Below, piece after piece: positions 1 through 7,612 of a stretch of 49,128 bases of DNA (the first letter of the stretch is position 1; each line of letters begins with the position of its first letter). The DNA is from Armatimonadota bacterium (lineage in GTDB: Bacteria > Armatimonadota > UBA5829). A program made the translations under genes and the position numbers. Where the stretch lies: contig JBDKUO010000042.1 of assembly GCA_039679645.1 (NCBI GenBank), positions 1 to 49,128 of the forward strand. Direction: 5' to 3'. The notes below the pieces were generated by a model that was not told the origin of the DNA, searched no databases, and saw only the letters and a list, made by a program, of their open reading frames with translations.

Positions 1-27
1 GTCATATCTACGGAATAAACCCCGTTG

Positions 28-95
28 TATCGGGACACCCCTGTCCCGATACCTTGCTGCACCAGGGGCGTTTCGGGAGAAGGGTCTCCCGAAAC
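28..95. terminator. two adjacent strong hairpins, likely terminator of an upstream gene
   Basis: Two perfect inverted repeats follow each other: a 10-bp stem (28-37 with 42-51, CCCC loop) and an 11-bp stem (70-80 with 85-95, AGGG loop). The second is followed on the plus strand by AACTCTTTT, a weak U-rich tail. This suggests the end of a transcription unit lying left of the window. The remaining bases before the ispE promoter hold no recognisable gene. Confidence 0.5.
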
Positions 96-141
96 AACTC
101 TTTTCCGCAAATTTGACATACACCCTCCCTTGTCCACCCAT

Positions 142-170
142 TTGACATAACAGGCTGGCACTGATAAACT
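142..170 (+). promoter_or_regulatory. sigma-70 promoter for the ispE operon
   Basis: A perfect -35 TTGACA (142-147) is separated by 17 bases from TAAACT (165-170), a 4/6 match to the -10 box. Transcription would start about 40 bases before the TTG start of ispE. Another TTGACA lies about 30 bases upstream (from 112) but has no good -10 partner. Confidence 0.5.
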
Positions 171-217
171 ACCCAAGGGCGTCCGATCAGTCGGTCGCCT
201 TTCTTACGGGTGAGATA

Positions 218-1102
218 TTGAACAAAGTCGAGCTGGTCTCATATGCAAAAGTGAACTTCACGCTTGAGGTGTCGGATAGACGCCCGGACGGCTATCACGA
301 GATCGACAGCATCGTCCAGACAATAGACATCACCGACGATCTGGTAATGACCAAAGCCGAGCCTGGCGTGATTACAGTCACATGTGATATTGATGGTGTG
401 CCTGAGGGACCCGGTAACATAATATACCGAGCCTGCGAAGAGTTTTTTAATCGGGCAGGTCTCCATGCTGGAGTCGAATGCATGCTGAGAAAGCGTATAC
501 CTATGCAGGCGGGACTCGGCGGCGGTAGCGGGAATGCGGCTGCAGCAGTCGCGGGTCTTAACCGATTATATGACTGCGGCCTTTCGGCAAAAGAGCTTGC
601 GGATATTGCAGCGGCGGCAGGTTCGGATGCGCCGCTTTTTATATACGGTGGGACTGTGCGCATGCGCGGCAGGGGAGAGATAATTGATCCGCTGCCTGAC
701 GTGCTGCAGATGTATCTGGTTGTGATCAAACCCGATGTTGGGGTCTCAACTGCCTGGGCATATGGCGAGTTGGACAAGTCATCGTCAGGCAGGTGTGAGT
801 CGGTGAGCCAGAGAGCCGAAGATGCGGTCCGCGACTCTGATCGAGATAGCCTGATAGCGAGTATGTGCAATGATTTCGATCCGGTAGTGTCCGCTGCCTT
901 TGATGAGGTCAGACTGGCAAAATCCAGATTGATGGAAGCAGGCGCACAGAGAGCCATGCTCTCGGGTTCCGGCTCGGCAGTGTTTGGAGTGTTTGGAACT
1001 CACGAGATGGCGCAACAGGCGACTTTGAGCCTGATGGGCGAGTTTGCGCAGGTGTTCTTGACCTGCACAGTCTGCAGGGATAAGTCTTCCCTGATTGGTT
1101 AA
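218..1102 (+). CDS. ispE: 4-diphosphocytidyl-2-C-methyl-D-erythritol kinase
   Basis: IspE is the cytosolic GHMP-family kinase that uses ATP to phosphorylate the 2-hydroxyl of CDP-methylerythritol in the MEP route to isopentenyl diphosphate. The 294-residue length is normal. Visible hallmarks are an N-terminal AKVNFTLEV strand with the conserved Lys11, the glycine-rich ATP loop GLGGGSGNAA at residues 99-108, the catalytic-type Asp in AGSDAP (about residue 137) and the C-terminal GHMP motif MLSGSGSAVFG near residue 250. Translation appears to start at TTG, preceded by a weak GGTGAG Shine-Dalgarno; no in-frame ATG lies nearby. The next gene begins four bases after the stop. The operon also carries dxs, so two MEP-pathway enzymes are co-expressed. 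Confidence 0.95.
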   Translation: MNKVELVSYAKVNFTLEVSDRRPDGYHEIDSIVQTIDITDDLVMTKAEPGVITVTCDIDGVPEGPGNIIYRACEEFFNRAGLHAGVECMLRKRIPMQAGLGGGSGNAAAAVAGLNRLYDCGLSAKELADIAAAAGSDAPLFIYGGTVRMRGRGEIIDPLPDVLQMYLVVIKPDVGVSTAWAYGELDKSSSGRCESVSQRAEDAVRDSDRDSLIASMCNDFDPVVSAAFDEVRLAKSRLMEAGAQRAMLSGSGSAVFGVFGTHEMAQQATLSLMGEFAQVFLTCTVCRDKSSLIG

Positions 1103-1106
1103 TACA

Positions 1107-1862
1107 ATGAGTAAAATAGATGCAATAATATTGGCCGGAGCGCCCGCTGGTGCGGATTTGAACCCGACAGAGCCGTCCAAAAGCCGTGCTATGGTCGATA
1201 TAGGCGGCAAGAGCATGCTCGGCTGGGTTGTAGATGCCCTCAGAGCTTCACCGTCAATCGGCAGGATAGCGGCGGTAGGTGATGTCAGCGCCGATGGTCC
1301 GGATATGGTTATCGAACCCGGTGATAGCCTGGTAAGCAACATCAAACTGGGCATCGACGCTCTCAAATCGGACGGCAATGTGCTTATAGTTAGCTCGGAT
1401 ATCCCGCTTATCACGCCAGAGGCCATAGAAGATTTTCTTGAGCGCGCAGTCCGGCTTGATGTAGATTTCGCATTTCCGATCATTCCGAAGGCGCACTGTG
1501 TCAAACACTACCCTGAGCTTCATCGGACATATCTGAAGACCGGCGACGGCGTATTTACGGGCGGCAACCTTATGCTCGCAAGCCGCAGCTTCTTTGAGCA
1601 CAGTTGGGACGCCATTGCCAAAGCGTATTCAGCTAGAAAACACGTTATTGGGCTTGCTCGAATGATCGGGCTGAGCGTCCTGCTGAGAGTAATAATAGCG
1701 CAGATCATCCCGCAGGTGTTGAGAATATCCATGCTCGAAAGAGCGGTGTCGCGGATGCTTGACGCAAAGGTAGCCGCGGTTGTGAGCGCATATCCCGAGA
1801 TCGGCGAGGACGTGGATAAGCCCTCCGATCTGGAAGTAGTGAGAAGAATTTTAGGCAGTTAA
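1107..1862 (+). CDS. MobA-like NTP transferase domain protein between ispE and dxs
   Basis: The start reads IDAIILAGAPAGADL followed by MVDIGGKSML, the Rossmann-like pyrophosphorylase fold of nucleotidyltransferases (NTP_transf_3/MobA type). The metal-binding-type SSDIPLIT motif lies near residue 95. The classic LAGGxGxR loop is altered to LAGAPAGADL, so activity and substrate cannot be assumed. A hydrophobic, probably amphipathic stretch at about residues 165-190 may touch the membrane. Its position between ispE and dxs recalls the CDP-ME synthase IspD, also a nucleotidyltransferase, but the sequence does not show IspD's characteristic motifs, so this is only suggestive. ATG at 1107 is preferred; an in-frame TTG at 1095 would overlap ispE by 8 bases. 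dxs starts one base after the stop. Confidence 0.75.
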   Translation: MSKIDAIILAGAPAGADLNPTEPSKSRAMVDIGGKSMLGWVVDALRASPSIGRIAAVGDVSADGPDMVIEPGDSLVSNIKLGIDALKSDGNVLIVSSDIPLITPEAIEDFLERAVRLDVDFAFPIIPKAHCVKHYPELHRTYLKTGDGVFTGGNLMLASRSFFEHSWDAIAKAYSARKHVIGLARMIGLSVLLRVIIAQIIPQVLRISMLERAVSRMLDAKVAAVVSAYPEIGEDVDKPSDLEVVRRILGS

Positions 1863-1863
1863 C

Positions 1864-3765
1864 ATGGATAAGCATTTTTCGGTACTTAACAAGATAAATA
1901 CCCCGGCTGATCTCAAAGGGCTCAGCGATATACAGCGAAAACAGCTCGCCGATGAGATCAGGGCTACTATAATCGACACGGTCTCCAAGACCGGCGGTCA
2001 CCTTGCGTCCAACCTGGGCGTAGTCGAGCTTACGATTGCTCTCCACAGCGTCTTTAACTCTCCCGACGACAAAATGATCTGGGATGTCAGCCATCAATCA
2101 TACGCTCACAAGCTTCTCACCGGCCGCCGTGAGTCTTTCTCGACTCTGCGCCAGGGTGGGGGGCTCTCCGGCTTTACCAAGCGCGATGAGAGTGAGTATG
2201 ACCCCATGGGCGCAGGCCACGCCAGCACGTCCATATCGGCGGCGCTGGGCCTCGCCAAGGCGCGCGACCTGCGCGGCGGCAAGGAGCACGTGATCGCAAT
2301 CACAGGCGACGGAGCAATAACCGGCGGCCTTGCGCTCGAGGGCATGAACAATGCCGAGCAGCTCAAGACCGATGTGATAGTCGTGCTTAACGACAACAAG
2401 ATGTCAATTGCCGAGAACGTCGGGGCGATGGCGCTTCATCTGAGCAAACTGAGAATGGCCGAACTTTATAAGAGAGTTGAGACACGCGCCAAGGAAGTTG
2501 TAGGCAAGATGCCCGCAGGCAAGACACTTACCCGCACAGCCGAGGGTCTCAGTCATGGCGTGACCCGTCTTCTCGGCTCCAAGACAGGTGTGGTCTTTGA
2601 GGAACTCGGGTTTACATACCTTGGTCCCATAGATGGCCACAATACAGAGGTCCTGATGGATGTTTTCGAGAACGCCAAACGCATTAAGGGCCCGCTTCTG
2701 ATCCATGTGGTCACTCAAAAGGGCAAGGGCTATGAGTTTGCCGAAAACAATGCCCGCATCTTCCACGGCATCTCAGGTTTTGACGTGGCGGACGGCAATA
2801 TCGAGCGCGCCACAGGCAATACAAGTTATACCAAGGTCTTCTCCGAGACCCTGATCGAGATGGCAAAGCGGGACGAGAGAATAGTAGCGATCACTGCCGC
2901 TATGCCCGACGGTACCGGCCTTGCCAGGTTCGCCGACGCCTACCCTGACAGATTTTTTGACGTAGGCATCGCTGAGGAGCATGCGGTCACATTTGCGGCG
3001 GGGCTTGCGGCGGGCGGATTGCATCCGGTGGTGGCCTTATACTCCACATTTCTCCAGAGAGCCTATGATCAGGTTATACACGATGTCTGCCTGCAGAACC
3101 TGCCGGTCACCTTCGCGATAGACAGAGCGGGCCTGGTCGGCGAGGACGGCCCGACCCATCACGGCGTATTCGACCTGTCATTTCTCAGGCAAATCCCGCA
3201 TATGGTTGTGGCGGCGCCCAAGGACACGATGGAACTGCGCGACCTTGTGGCTACGGCTCTGACTCACGACGGCCCAATGGCAGTGCGATACCCCCGCGGC
3301 AGCGGTCCCTGCGCCTTTGAACCGGGTGAGCCCCAAATTCTGGCGATAGGCAAGGGCGAGAAGCTTACCGATGGTGACGACCTGGCGATAATAGCTGTCG
3401 GGGAGACTGTCTACCCGTCACTCGAAGCCGCCAGGATTCTTGATGAGCAAGGACTGAGCGTTGAGGTTATCAACGCACGGTTTGTGAAGCCTCTCGATGA
3501 GCAGTTGATACTGAGCGTGTTAAAGCGCGGGCTGCCTGTCTTGGTGATAGAGGACAACACGGTAGTCGGTGGGTTCGGCTCGGCTATACTCGAGCTTGCC
3601 TCGTCTAAAGGATACCCGCTAAATACTGTCCACAGGATCGGCGTGCCGGATGCCTTTATCGAGCACGACACGAACGGCAGACTCTATGAAATGCTCGGCC
3701 TGACTGCGGATAAGATTGCGGAGTCTGCCAAAAAGCTCCTCAAAGTTAAGAGCCTGGTATCATAA
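1864..3765 (+). CDS. dxs: 1-deoxy-D-xylulose-5-phosphate synthase
   Basis: Dxs condenses pyruvate and glyceraldehyde 3-phosphate into DXP, the first and usually rate-controlling step of the MEP pathway. The 633 residues match the family length. The thiamine-diphosphate/Mg motif is GDGAITGG (148-155) with NDNKMSI (176-182). Active-site histidines lie in GGHLASNLG (His46) and VSHQSYAHK (His77). The transketolase-type catalytic glutamate is in GIAEEHAVTFAAG, about residue 371. Central pyrimidine-binding and C-terminal transketolase domains are intact. It is the third gene of the ispE operon, starting at ATG one base after the previous stop. A strong terminator follows about 60 bases after its stop. 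Confidence 0.97.
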   Translation: MDKHFSVLNKINTPADLKGLSDIQRKQLADEIRATIIDTVSKTGGHLASNLGVVELTIALHSVFNSPDDKMIWDVSHQSYAHKLLTGRRESFSTLRQGGGLSGFTKRDESEYDPMGAGHASTSISAALGLAKARDLRGGKEHVIAITGDGAITGGLALEGMNNAEQLKTDVIVVLNDNKMSIAENVGAMALHLSKLRMAELYKRVETRAKEVVGKMPAGKTLTRTAEGLSHGVTRLLGSKTGVVFEELGFTYLGPIDGHNTEVLMDVFENAKRIKGPLLIHVVTQKGKGYEFAENNARIFHGISGFDVADGNIERATGNTSYTKVFSETLIEMAKRDERIVAITAAMPDGTGLARFADAYPDRFFDVGIAEEHAVTFAAGLAAGGLHPVVALYSTFLQRAYDQVIHDVCLQNLPVTFAIDRAGLVGEDGPTHHGVFDLSFLRQIPHMVVAAPKDTMELRDLVATALTHDGPMAVRYPRGSGPCAFEPGEPQILAIGKGEKLTDGDDLAIIAVGETVYPSLEAARILDEQGLSVEVINARFVKPLDEQLILSVLKRGLPVLVIEDNTVVGGFGSAILELASSKGYPLNTVHRIGVPDAFIEHDTNGRLYEMLGLTADKIAESAKKLLKVKSLVS

Positions 3766-3822
3766 GCCTCTCGTGTTTCCCTTGAGTGGGGTAGCAGTGA
3801 TAGTGCTGAATTCTACATTGTT

Positions 3823-3888
3823 GCCAAAACGAACTGAGCGTGAAATTCGGGTTTTTGAGCGTGGGGAGTTCGTTTTGGCTGTTTTTTT
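3823..3888 (+). terminator. rho-independent terminator of the ispE-dxs operon
   Basis: A perfect 13-bp inverted repeat (3823-3835 with 3867-3879, arms GCCAAAACGAACT and its complement) encloses about 31 bases and is followed immediately by a run of seven T. The enclosed loop carries a GAGCGTG direct repeat. Confidence 0.75.
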
Positions 3889-3918
3889 ATATCTGTAATT
3901 CCTTCCTCTTGCAATGAT

Positions 3919-3979
3919 GCTTCGCGAGCGTATGCTCCGAAGCGGCTGCACGGAGCTTCGGGACATATGTCCGCGAAGC
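3919..3979. repeat. inverted pair of GCTTCG-type palindromic units
   Basis: Two 25-base imperfect palindromes, 3919-3943 and 3955-3979, each begin with GCTTCG and end in CGAAGC. They share a CATA/TATG-like centre flanked by GAGC or GGAC arms and are arranged head to head. A third unit of the same design lies at 4605-4628. They resemble REP/BIME-type extragenic palindromes; no transposase is nearby. Confidence 0.5.
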
Positions 3980-4182
3980 ATTCACTCCTATAATTATAAG
4001 ACGACAACTCGGCCAAAATGTGGTTAACGGACCATGGTATTTTGATTAAATGTTGTTCACAGGTTGTGAATGGACGATGGGGTTGGGCGTGCTGCGGGAA
4101 CTTACGGCAGTGTGGATATGATAACTTGAGATGTATGCGCCGTTCCCGCAGCATAAAACAAGCTATATCAACCAACTATACT

Positions 4183-4235
4183 GATGGTCCGGGATTTGAA
4201 TCCCGGATCTGCGTATCAGGGACTTGAGTCCCATT
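4183..4235. repeat. double-hairpin palindromic repeat, copy A
   Basis: The first arm pair is GGTCCGGGATT...AATCCCGGATC (4186-4209); after a 9-base GTAT-containing spacer comes GGGACTTGAGTCCC (4219-4232). Essentially the same two-hairpin arrangement recurs at 38740-38786, and the first hairpin alone recurs at 22454-22477. Confidence 0.65.
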
Positions 4236-4604
4236 TCCAGCTTTCATTGCCAAACACGGAAAGTATCGCTGGTCCGGCGGCTTCGGCAGCGAGGTAGCTC
4301 AAAATTGATAGGCTGTACTAGATTGATTGCTGCACGAAGCAACGAATGGGTTAGGCTTAGAGAGGGTGTATTGAAGCCGTGCGACTGAAGTCACGGCTAC
4401 AATACACGAAGTGTCCCTTCGGACACTTTGGGAGGGGTTAGTTATATGTAGTGGGAACGGCTGAGTAATAAGATAGCTCAACGGTAAGTTACCGCGGCTC
4501 TTCACCTGCGTCGTATAGTGCAAGCTGCAGAAATTACGATTGATTTGGATTTCGAGGTTATATGACTAGCGCCATTCCCGGAGTATATGAATTACATTGC
4601 GCAA

Positions 4605-4628
4605 GCTTCGGGGCATACGCCCGCGAAG
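4605..4628. repeat. GCTTCG-type palindromic unit, third copy
   Basis: Arms GCTTCGGGGC and GCCCGCGAAG flank an ATAC centre. The design and spacing match the pair at 3919-3979, with compensating changes that keep the stem (GGGC/GCCC here, GGAC/GTCC there). Confidence 0.5.
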
Positions 4629-4746
4629 TATAAACACTGCTGAAATTTCCTCCCGTAAGTTTATGACCATAAACACGACATGATGATGCAGCTATTACAT
4701 GCAGCTTAAATGTTGTTCAAAATCTGCGGAAATTGCTTCAGATTGT

Positions 4747-4775
4747 TTGACAAACAAGCTCTGTCATGATATCTT
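4747..4775 (+). promoter_or_regulatory. sigma-70 promoter of the lipoprotein gene
   Basis: A perfect TTGACA (4747-4752), 17-base spacer and TATCTT (4770-4775) lie about 60 bases before the ATG of the following lipoprotein gene. Confidence 0.6.
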
Positions 4776-4834
4776 GCCATACGCTGCTCAATTGTGCATG
4801 AGTGGTCAAATAAATAGACCGGGAGGATATCAAT

Positions 4835-6028
4835 ATGCAACGAATAGTGACAGAAATGCGAATCTTGATCATGATAATCTCTTGTTTAGTCCTATGCCTA
4901 TGCCTGCTTGGCTGCGGTGGGGGAGGCTCATCCACTCCAAATGTGACTGCCGCAACGACTACAGCCACCGGACAGTTTATCGATGCTCCTGTGGCGGGGC
5001 TTACTTATGAGTCAGGCAGCATAACGGGTGTTACAAACGCTGATGGATCCTTTACATATGAAGTCGGTAAGTCTGTTCGCTTCTCAATCGGCGGCAAGTT
5101 GGCCCTTGGTGAGGCACAGGGCCAGTCGGTTATAACTCCTGTGGACCTTGTTGATGAAACCGGCGCTAATGCATCTACTCCGGAAGTTGTAAAGATTGTC
5201 AGGCTTCTCATGACGCTCAACAACAGCGGGACCAACGATAAAATGTCTTTCTCGAGTGGTGTGCTTGATAAGGCTGCTGACCAATCAATGACTAATATAC
5301 AGTCGCTCAGTAGTGATGGTTTGTTGAGTATAGTCAAGGCTCTTGACAGCACCAAGACGGCACTGGTCTCTGAAGCTGACGCGGAGGATCATCTTTCTGA
5401 CAATCTTGCTAAGCTTCTCGTGGGAACTTGGCTGTATCGTGATGGATCGCATATACTGGCCATTACGTTCCTTGACAGCAGTCGCTACATTGGCATCGAG
5501 GAAGGCGCGAGTGATGGCGGTGGCCATACTGGAATGGAGATCGGCTCATATACATGGGACCCCAAAACCAGTGCATTTACCGGCAGTGCGTCTAGTGTGA
5601 ACACAAATGGTGATTGGGGATTTGACGGCGGCTTTTCGAGCACGGCTGCAATCAGTGGAAATGTGCTGACAATACAGGGAGATATTGATAAGCTTACAAA
5701 AGTGGCCTCTGACTCCTCAAAGCCACTGGTTGGCGCATGGATTTCAGCAGATTCTAATAACGATGTTCTGCTCGTTTTTCTTGCGGATGGAACATACCTT
5801 ATGGCTGAGCATCATACTGCTGTTGAGTATAGCTGCGGAGACGGAATGGAGCGCGGCACATATTCATGGAATCCGGCTACGGGTGTAATCAGCGCGACAG
5901 TGATAACAGATACTTCCGGTGACTGGGGCTTTTCGGATGCAGGCATTGTGACGATTACAATTAGCGGCAATACACTGACATGGGTGAACAAAGACGGAAC
6001 TCATACTGCTATGCGTGTTACTGAGTAG
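4835..6028 (+). CDS. secreted lipoprotein with two tandem beta-domain repeats
   Basis: This is a 397-residue predicted lipoprotein of unknown function. A signal peptide ends in a lipobox, CLLGCGGGGSS, so the mature protein would carry lipid on Cys27. Residues about 45-95 (TGQFIDAPVAGLTYES, then TNADGSFTYEVGKSVRFSIGG) resemble the Ig-like start found in many bacterial surface proteins. A helical stretch follows. Two similar modules then occur at about 192-290 and 295-390; each begins LVG(T/A)W, contains Y(T/S)W(D/N)P and reaches a GDWGF(D/S) motif, indicating internal duplication of a lipocalin-like beta domain. A GGGAGGAT Shine-Dalgarno 6-8 bases upstream supports ATG 4835 over the downstream Met8. 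It is monocistronic, with its own promoter and a hairpin downstream. Confidence 0.85.
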   Translation: MQRIVTEMRILIMIISCLVLCLCLLGCGGGGSSTPNVTAATTTATGQFIDAPVAGLTYESGSITGVTNADGSFTYEVGKSVRFSIGGKLALGEAQGQSVITPVDLVDETGANASTPEVVKIVRLLMTLNNSGTNDKMSFSSGVLDKAADQSMTNIQSLSSDGLLSIVKALDSTKTALVSEADAEDHLSDNLAKLLVGTWLYRDGSHILAITFLDSSRYIGIEEGASDGGGHTGMEIGSYTWDPKTSAFTGSASSVNTNGDWGFDGGFSSTAAISGNVLTIQGDIDKLTKVASDSSKPLVGAWISADSNNDVLLVFLADGTYLMAEHHTAVEYSCGDGMERGTYSWNPATGVISATVITDTSGDWGFSDAGIVTITISGNTLTWVNKDGTHTAMRVTE

Positions 6029-6053
6029 CAGACATATTTGAGTTTGAAATAAT

Positions 6054-6085
6054 GCAGTCCTCTGCGAAGCAGCGCAGGGGACTGC
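6054..6085 (+). terminator. two-part hairpin after the lipoprotein gene
   Basis: Outer arms GCAGTCC/GGACTGC (6054-6060, 6079-6085) and inner arms CTGCG/CGCAG (6062-6066, 6073-6077) form a nearly continuous stem. No strong T-run follows on the plus strand, so termination efficiency is uncertain. Confidence 0.45.
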
Positions 6086-6165
6086 TTCTACCCTCATGAT
6101 AGCCTCCGAATCCGCCAATATGAACATAGGAACTGTTCGGGTCGCAAAATTCGTATTAACTCTGG

Positions 6166-6171
6166 TATAAT
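6166..6171 (+). promoter_or_regulatory. extended -10 promoter (TGGTATAAT)
   Basis: A perfect TATAAT preceded by TGG forms an extended -10 element about 50 bases before the next gene. No convincing -35 box is visible at the usual distance. Confidence 0.45.
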
Positions 6172-6223
6172 GTTGCATTGACGGTTTCATTTTACTTCTA
6201 ACTTCTATTCCGGGAGGCGTGGT

Positions 6224-6781
6224 GTGGTCATGCTGGGACTCAAGCGTCGCAAGCGACAAGAAGGCTGGGCGGTCGAGATCGACCCAAACGACGAGCGGCA
6301 GAGCGCCGGCCCTCTTCAGCGTATATCCGATAACAACAAACTCTGGATTGCCAGTTTGATAGCCGTCTTGCTGATGACTGTTGTTCTCATATGGACATCT
6401 TCAAGAGGCGGGACGCCTCCGCAGGAGTATGGCGGGCAACCGGGTTACAGGGGCAAGGGCACTTATGATGATGCCGCTCACGCCAAATTTGCGCTTAGTT
6501 TTGCAAAGAGCAAGTCCTACGGCACGGCTATTGACTCTGCCCGTTTTGTCGATCAGGAACACTTTGAGATTATTGTGGGTCAGGGTGTAAGCGCCGATGA
6601 GATAGACTACGCCGCGAGAATGGCAGCACAGATCATACTTGAGAAGTTCCGTCAGAGGGTAATCGTCGAGGTATACGATCAGGACTCAGCGGGCAAGCAT
6701 TTCCTGGCGAACACGCTCTGGGATGAAGAGAAATTGGGCTTTATAGTAAAATTTAATAAGTCCAGGTTCGGCACTCGATAA
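6224..6781 (+). CDS. single-pass membrane protein of unknown function
   Basis: The 185-residue product is not recognised. It has a charged, Arg/Lys-rich N-terminus (LKRRKRQ), one transmembrane helix at about residues 41-58 (LWIASLIAVLLMTVVLIW), a Gly/Pro-rich linker and a soluble domain of about 110 residues with alternating strands and helices (for example FEIIVGQGVSADEIDYAARM). N-terminus in, domain out is likely by the positive-inside rule. A GGGAGG Shine-Dalgarno supports GTG 6224 (spacing 6); ATG 6230, two codons later, is a reasonable alternative. It has its own promoter and is followed by a separately promoted SIMPL gene. Confidence 0.75.
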   Translation: MVMLGLKRRKRQEGWAVEIDPNDERQSAGPLQRISDNNKLWIASLIAVLLMTVVLIWTSSRGGTPPQEYGGQPGYRGKGTYDDAAHAKFALSFAKSKSYGTAIDSARFVDQEHFEIIVGQGVSADEIDYAARMAAQIILEKFRQRVIVEVYDQDSAGKHFLANTLWDEEKLGFIVKFNKSRFGTR

Positions 6782-6811
6782 CATATAGGATGAGTTTTAC
6801 GCGCCTCCGGG

Positions 6812-6817
6812 TATAAT
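6812..6817 (+). promoter_or_regulatory. -10 box (TATAAT) before the SIMPL gene
   Basis: A perfect TATAAT lies about 36 bases before the ATG, with a GGAGGTG ribosome site in between. A -35 box at normal spacing is not clear. Confidence 0.4.
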
Positions 6818-6852
6818 AGCGGCAAACCAGCAAATTACTCGGAGGTGTTTTT

Positions 6853-7539
6853 ATGTACCGCATTTGCTTTTCTATCGTTGTAACTTTGTTGCTGTTGCCT
6901 GCAATTGCAGCGGCGGCGGATGCAGAGACCACAGGCATAATGGTAACCGGATCGGGTGAAGTCAAAGCTCAGCCGGATATCGCTTACGTGACACTTGGGG
7001 TGAATACCCAGTCCGATGATGCCGCAAAAGCCGCCAAGGATAACGCCGGGATAACGAACTCAGTCATCGCCGCTGTCATGAAAGCGGGAATCGCCAAGAG
7101 CGATATCGAGACCACCAATTACTCCGTCAACCCGATAATGGACTACAAAAAGTCACCTCCTGTTACTGTGGGATACGGCGTGTCCAACCAGATTCGCCTC
7201 ACAATCAGGAATTTGGCTCGCGTTGGCTCGATAATTGATATAGGTGTCAAGGCGGGTGCGAACAACGTTCAGGGCGTAGATTTTTCCATAGAGAACGATA
7301 CTACGCTTCGCGGCCAGGCTCTGGTCAAGGCGATAGCTCAGGCAAAATCCAAGGCGCAGGCAATGGCTGATGCGGCTGGTGTGAAGCTGGGCAGGCTTGT
7401 CTCTATGTCCGAGGCGGGAGGTTACGCCCCCAGGCCCATGCTGGCGGGTCTGACCAAGTCCGAGGCCGCTCCGACCCCGATCATACCCGGCGAACTGACA
7501 GTATCCGCGTCCGTGACCATGGTTTACGCGATATTGTAG
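6853..7539 (+). CDS. periplasmic SIMPL (DUF541) domain protein
   Basis: The 228-residue protein has a Sec signal peptide (hydrophobic core VVTLLLLPAIAAAA, probable cleavage before DAE at residue 23). It continues with the SIMPL/DUF541 pattern: IMVTGSGEVKAQPDIAYVTLGV at the mature N-terminus (about residues 29-50), the YSVNP strand, YGVSNQIRLTIRNL and a helical ALVKAIAQAKSKAQAMADAAGVKLG segment near 170-190. Members of this family form periplasmic or outer-membrane assemblies; some relate to oxidative stress or kinase signalling, but no single function is established. Start ATG follows a clear GGAGGTG site. No partner gene of the family is adjacent. Confidence 0.88.
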   Translation: MYRICFSIVVTLLLLPAIAAAADAETTGIMVTGSGEVKAQPDIAYVTLGVNTQSDDAAKAAKDNAGITNSVIAAVMKAGIAKSDIETTNYSVNPIMDYKKSPPVTVGYGVSNQIRLTIRNLARVGSIIDIGVKAGANNVQGVDFSIENDTTLRGQALVKAIAQAKSKAQAMADAAGVKLGRLVSMSEAGGYAPRPMLAGLTKSEAAPTPIIPGELTVSASVTMVYAIL

Positions 7540-7612
7540 GAGATCGCCCGGTTTGGCGTATTGAGCCTTGGATGTGATACAATGGGGCGACAATACGGAT
7601 TCAGGTGATGCA

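Larger units (their letters stand above)
3889..4746. other. gene-free, palindrome-rich intergenic island
   Basis: About 860 bases between the dxs terminator and the next promoter contain no open frame with coding character. Hairpins seen are 3919-3943, 3955-3979, 4186-4209, 4219-4232, 4375-4398 (AGCCG...CGGCT enclosing GACT/AGTC), 4409-4428 (AAGTGTCC with CTTC loop) and 4605-4628. The stretch may be an accumulation site for extragenic palindromes, decayed genes, or a source of small RNAs; nothing decides between these. Confidence 0.6.

Noticed and set aside
295-957. Long antisense frame inside ispE
   Set aside because: It mirrors the sense gene in a GC-biased codon frame and has no ribosome site or protein motif; similar antisense frames over glnD, smc and GH2 were discarded for the same reason.
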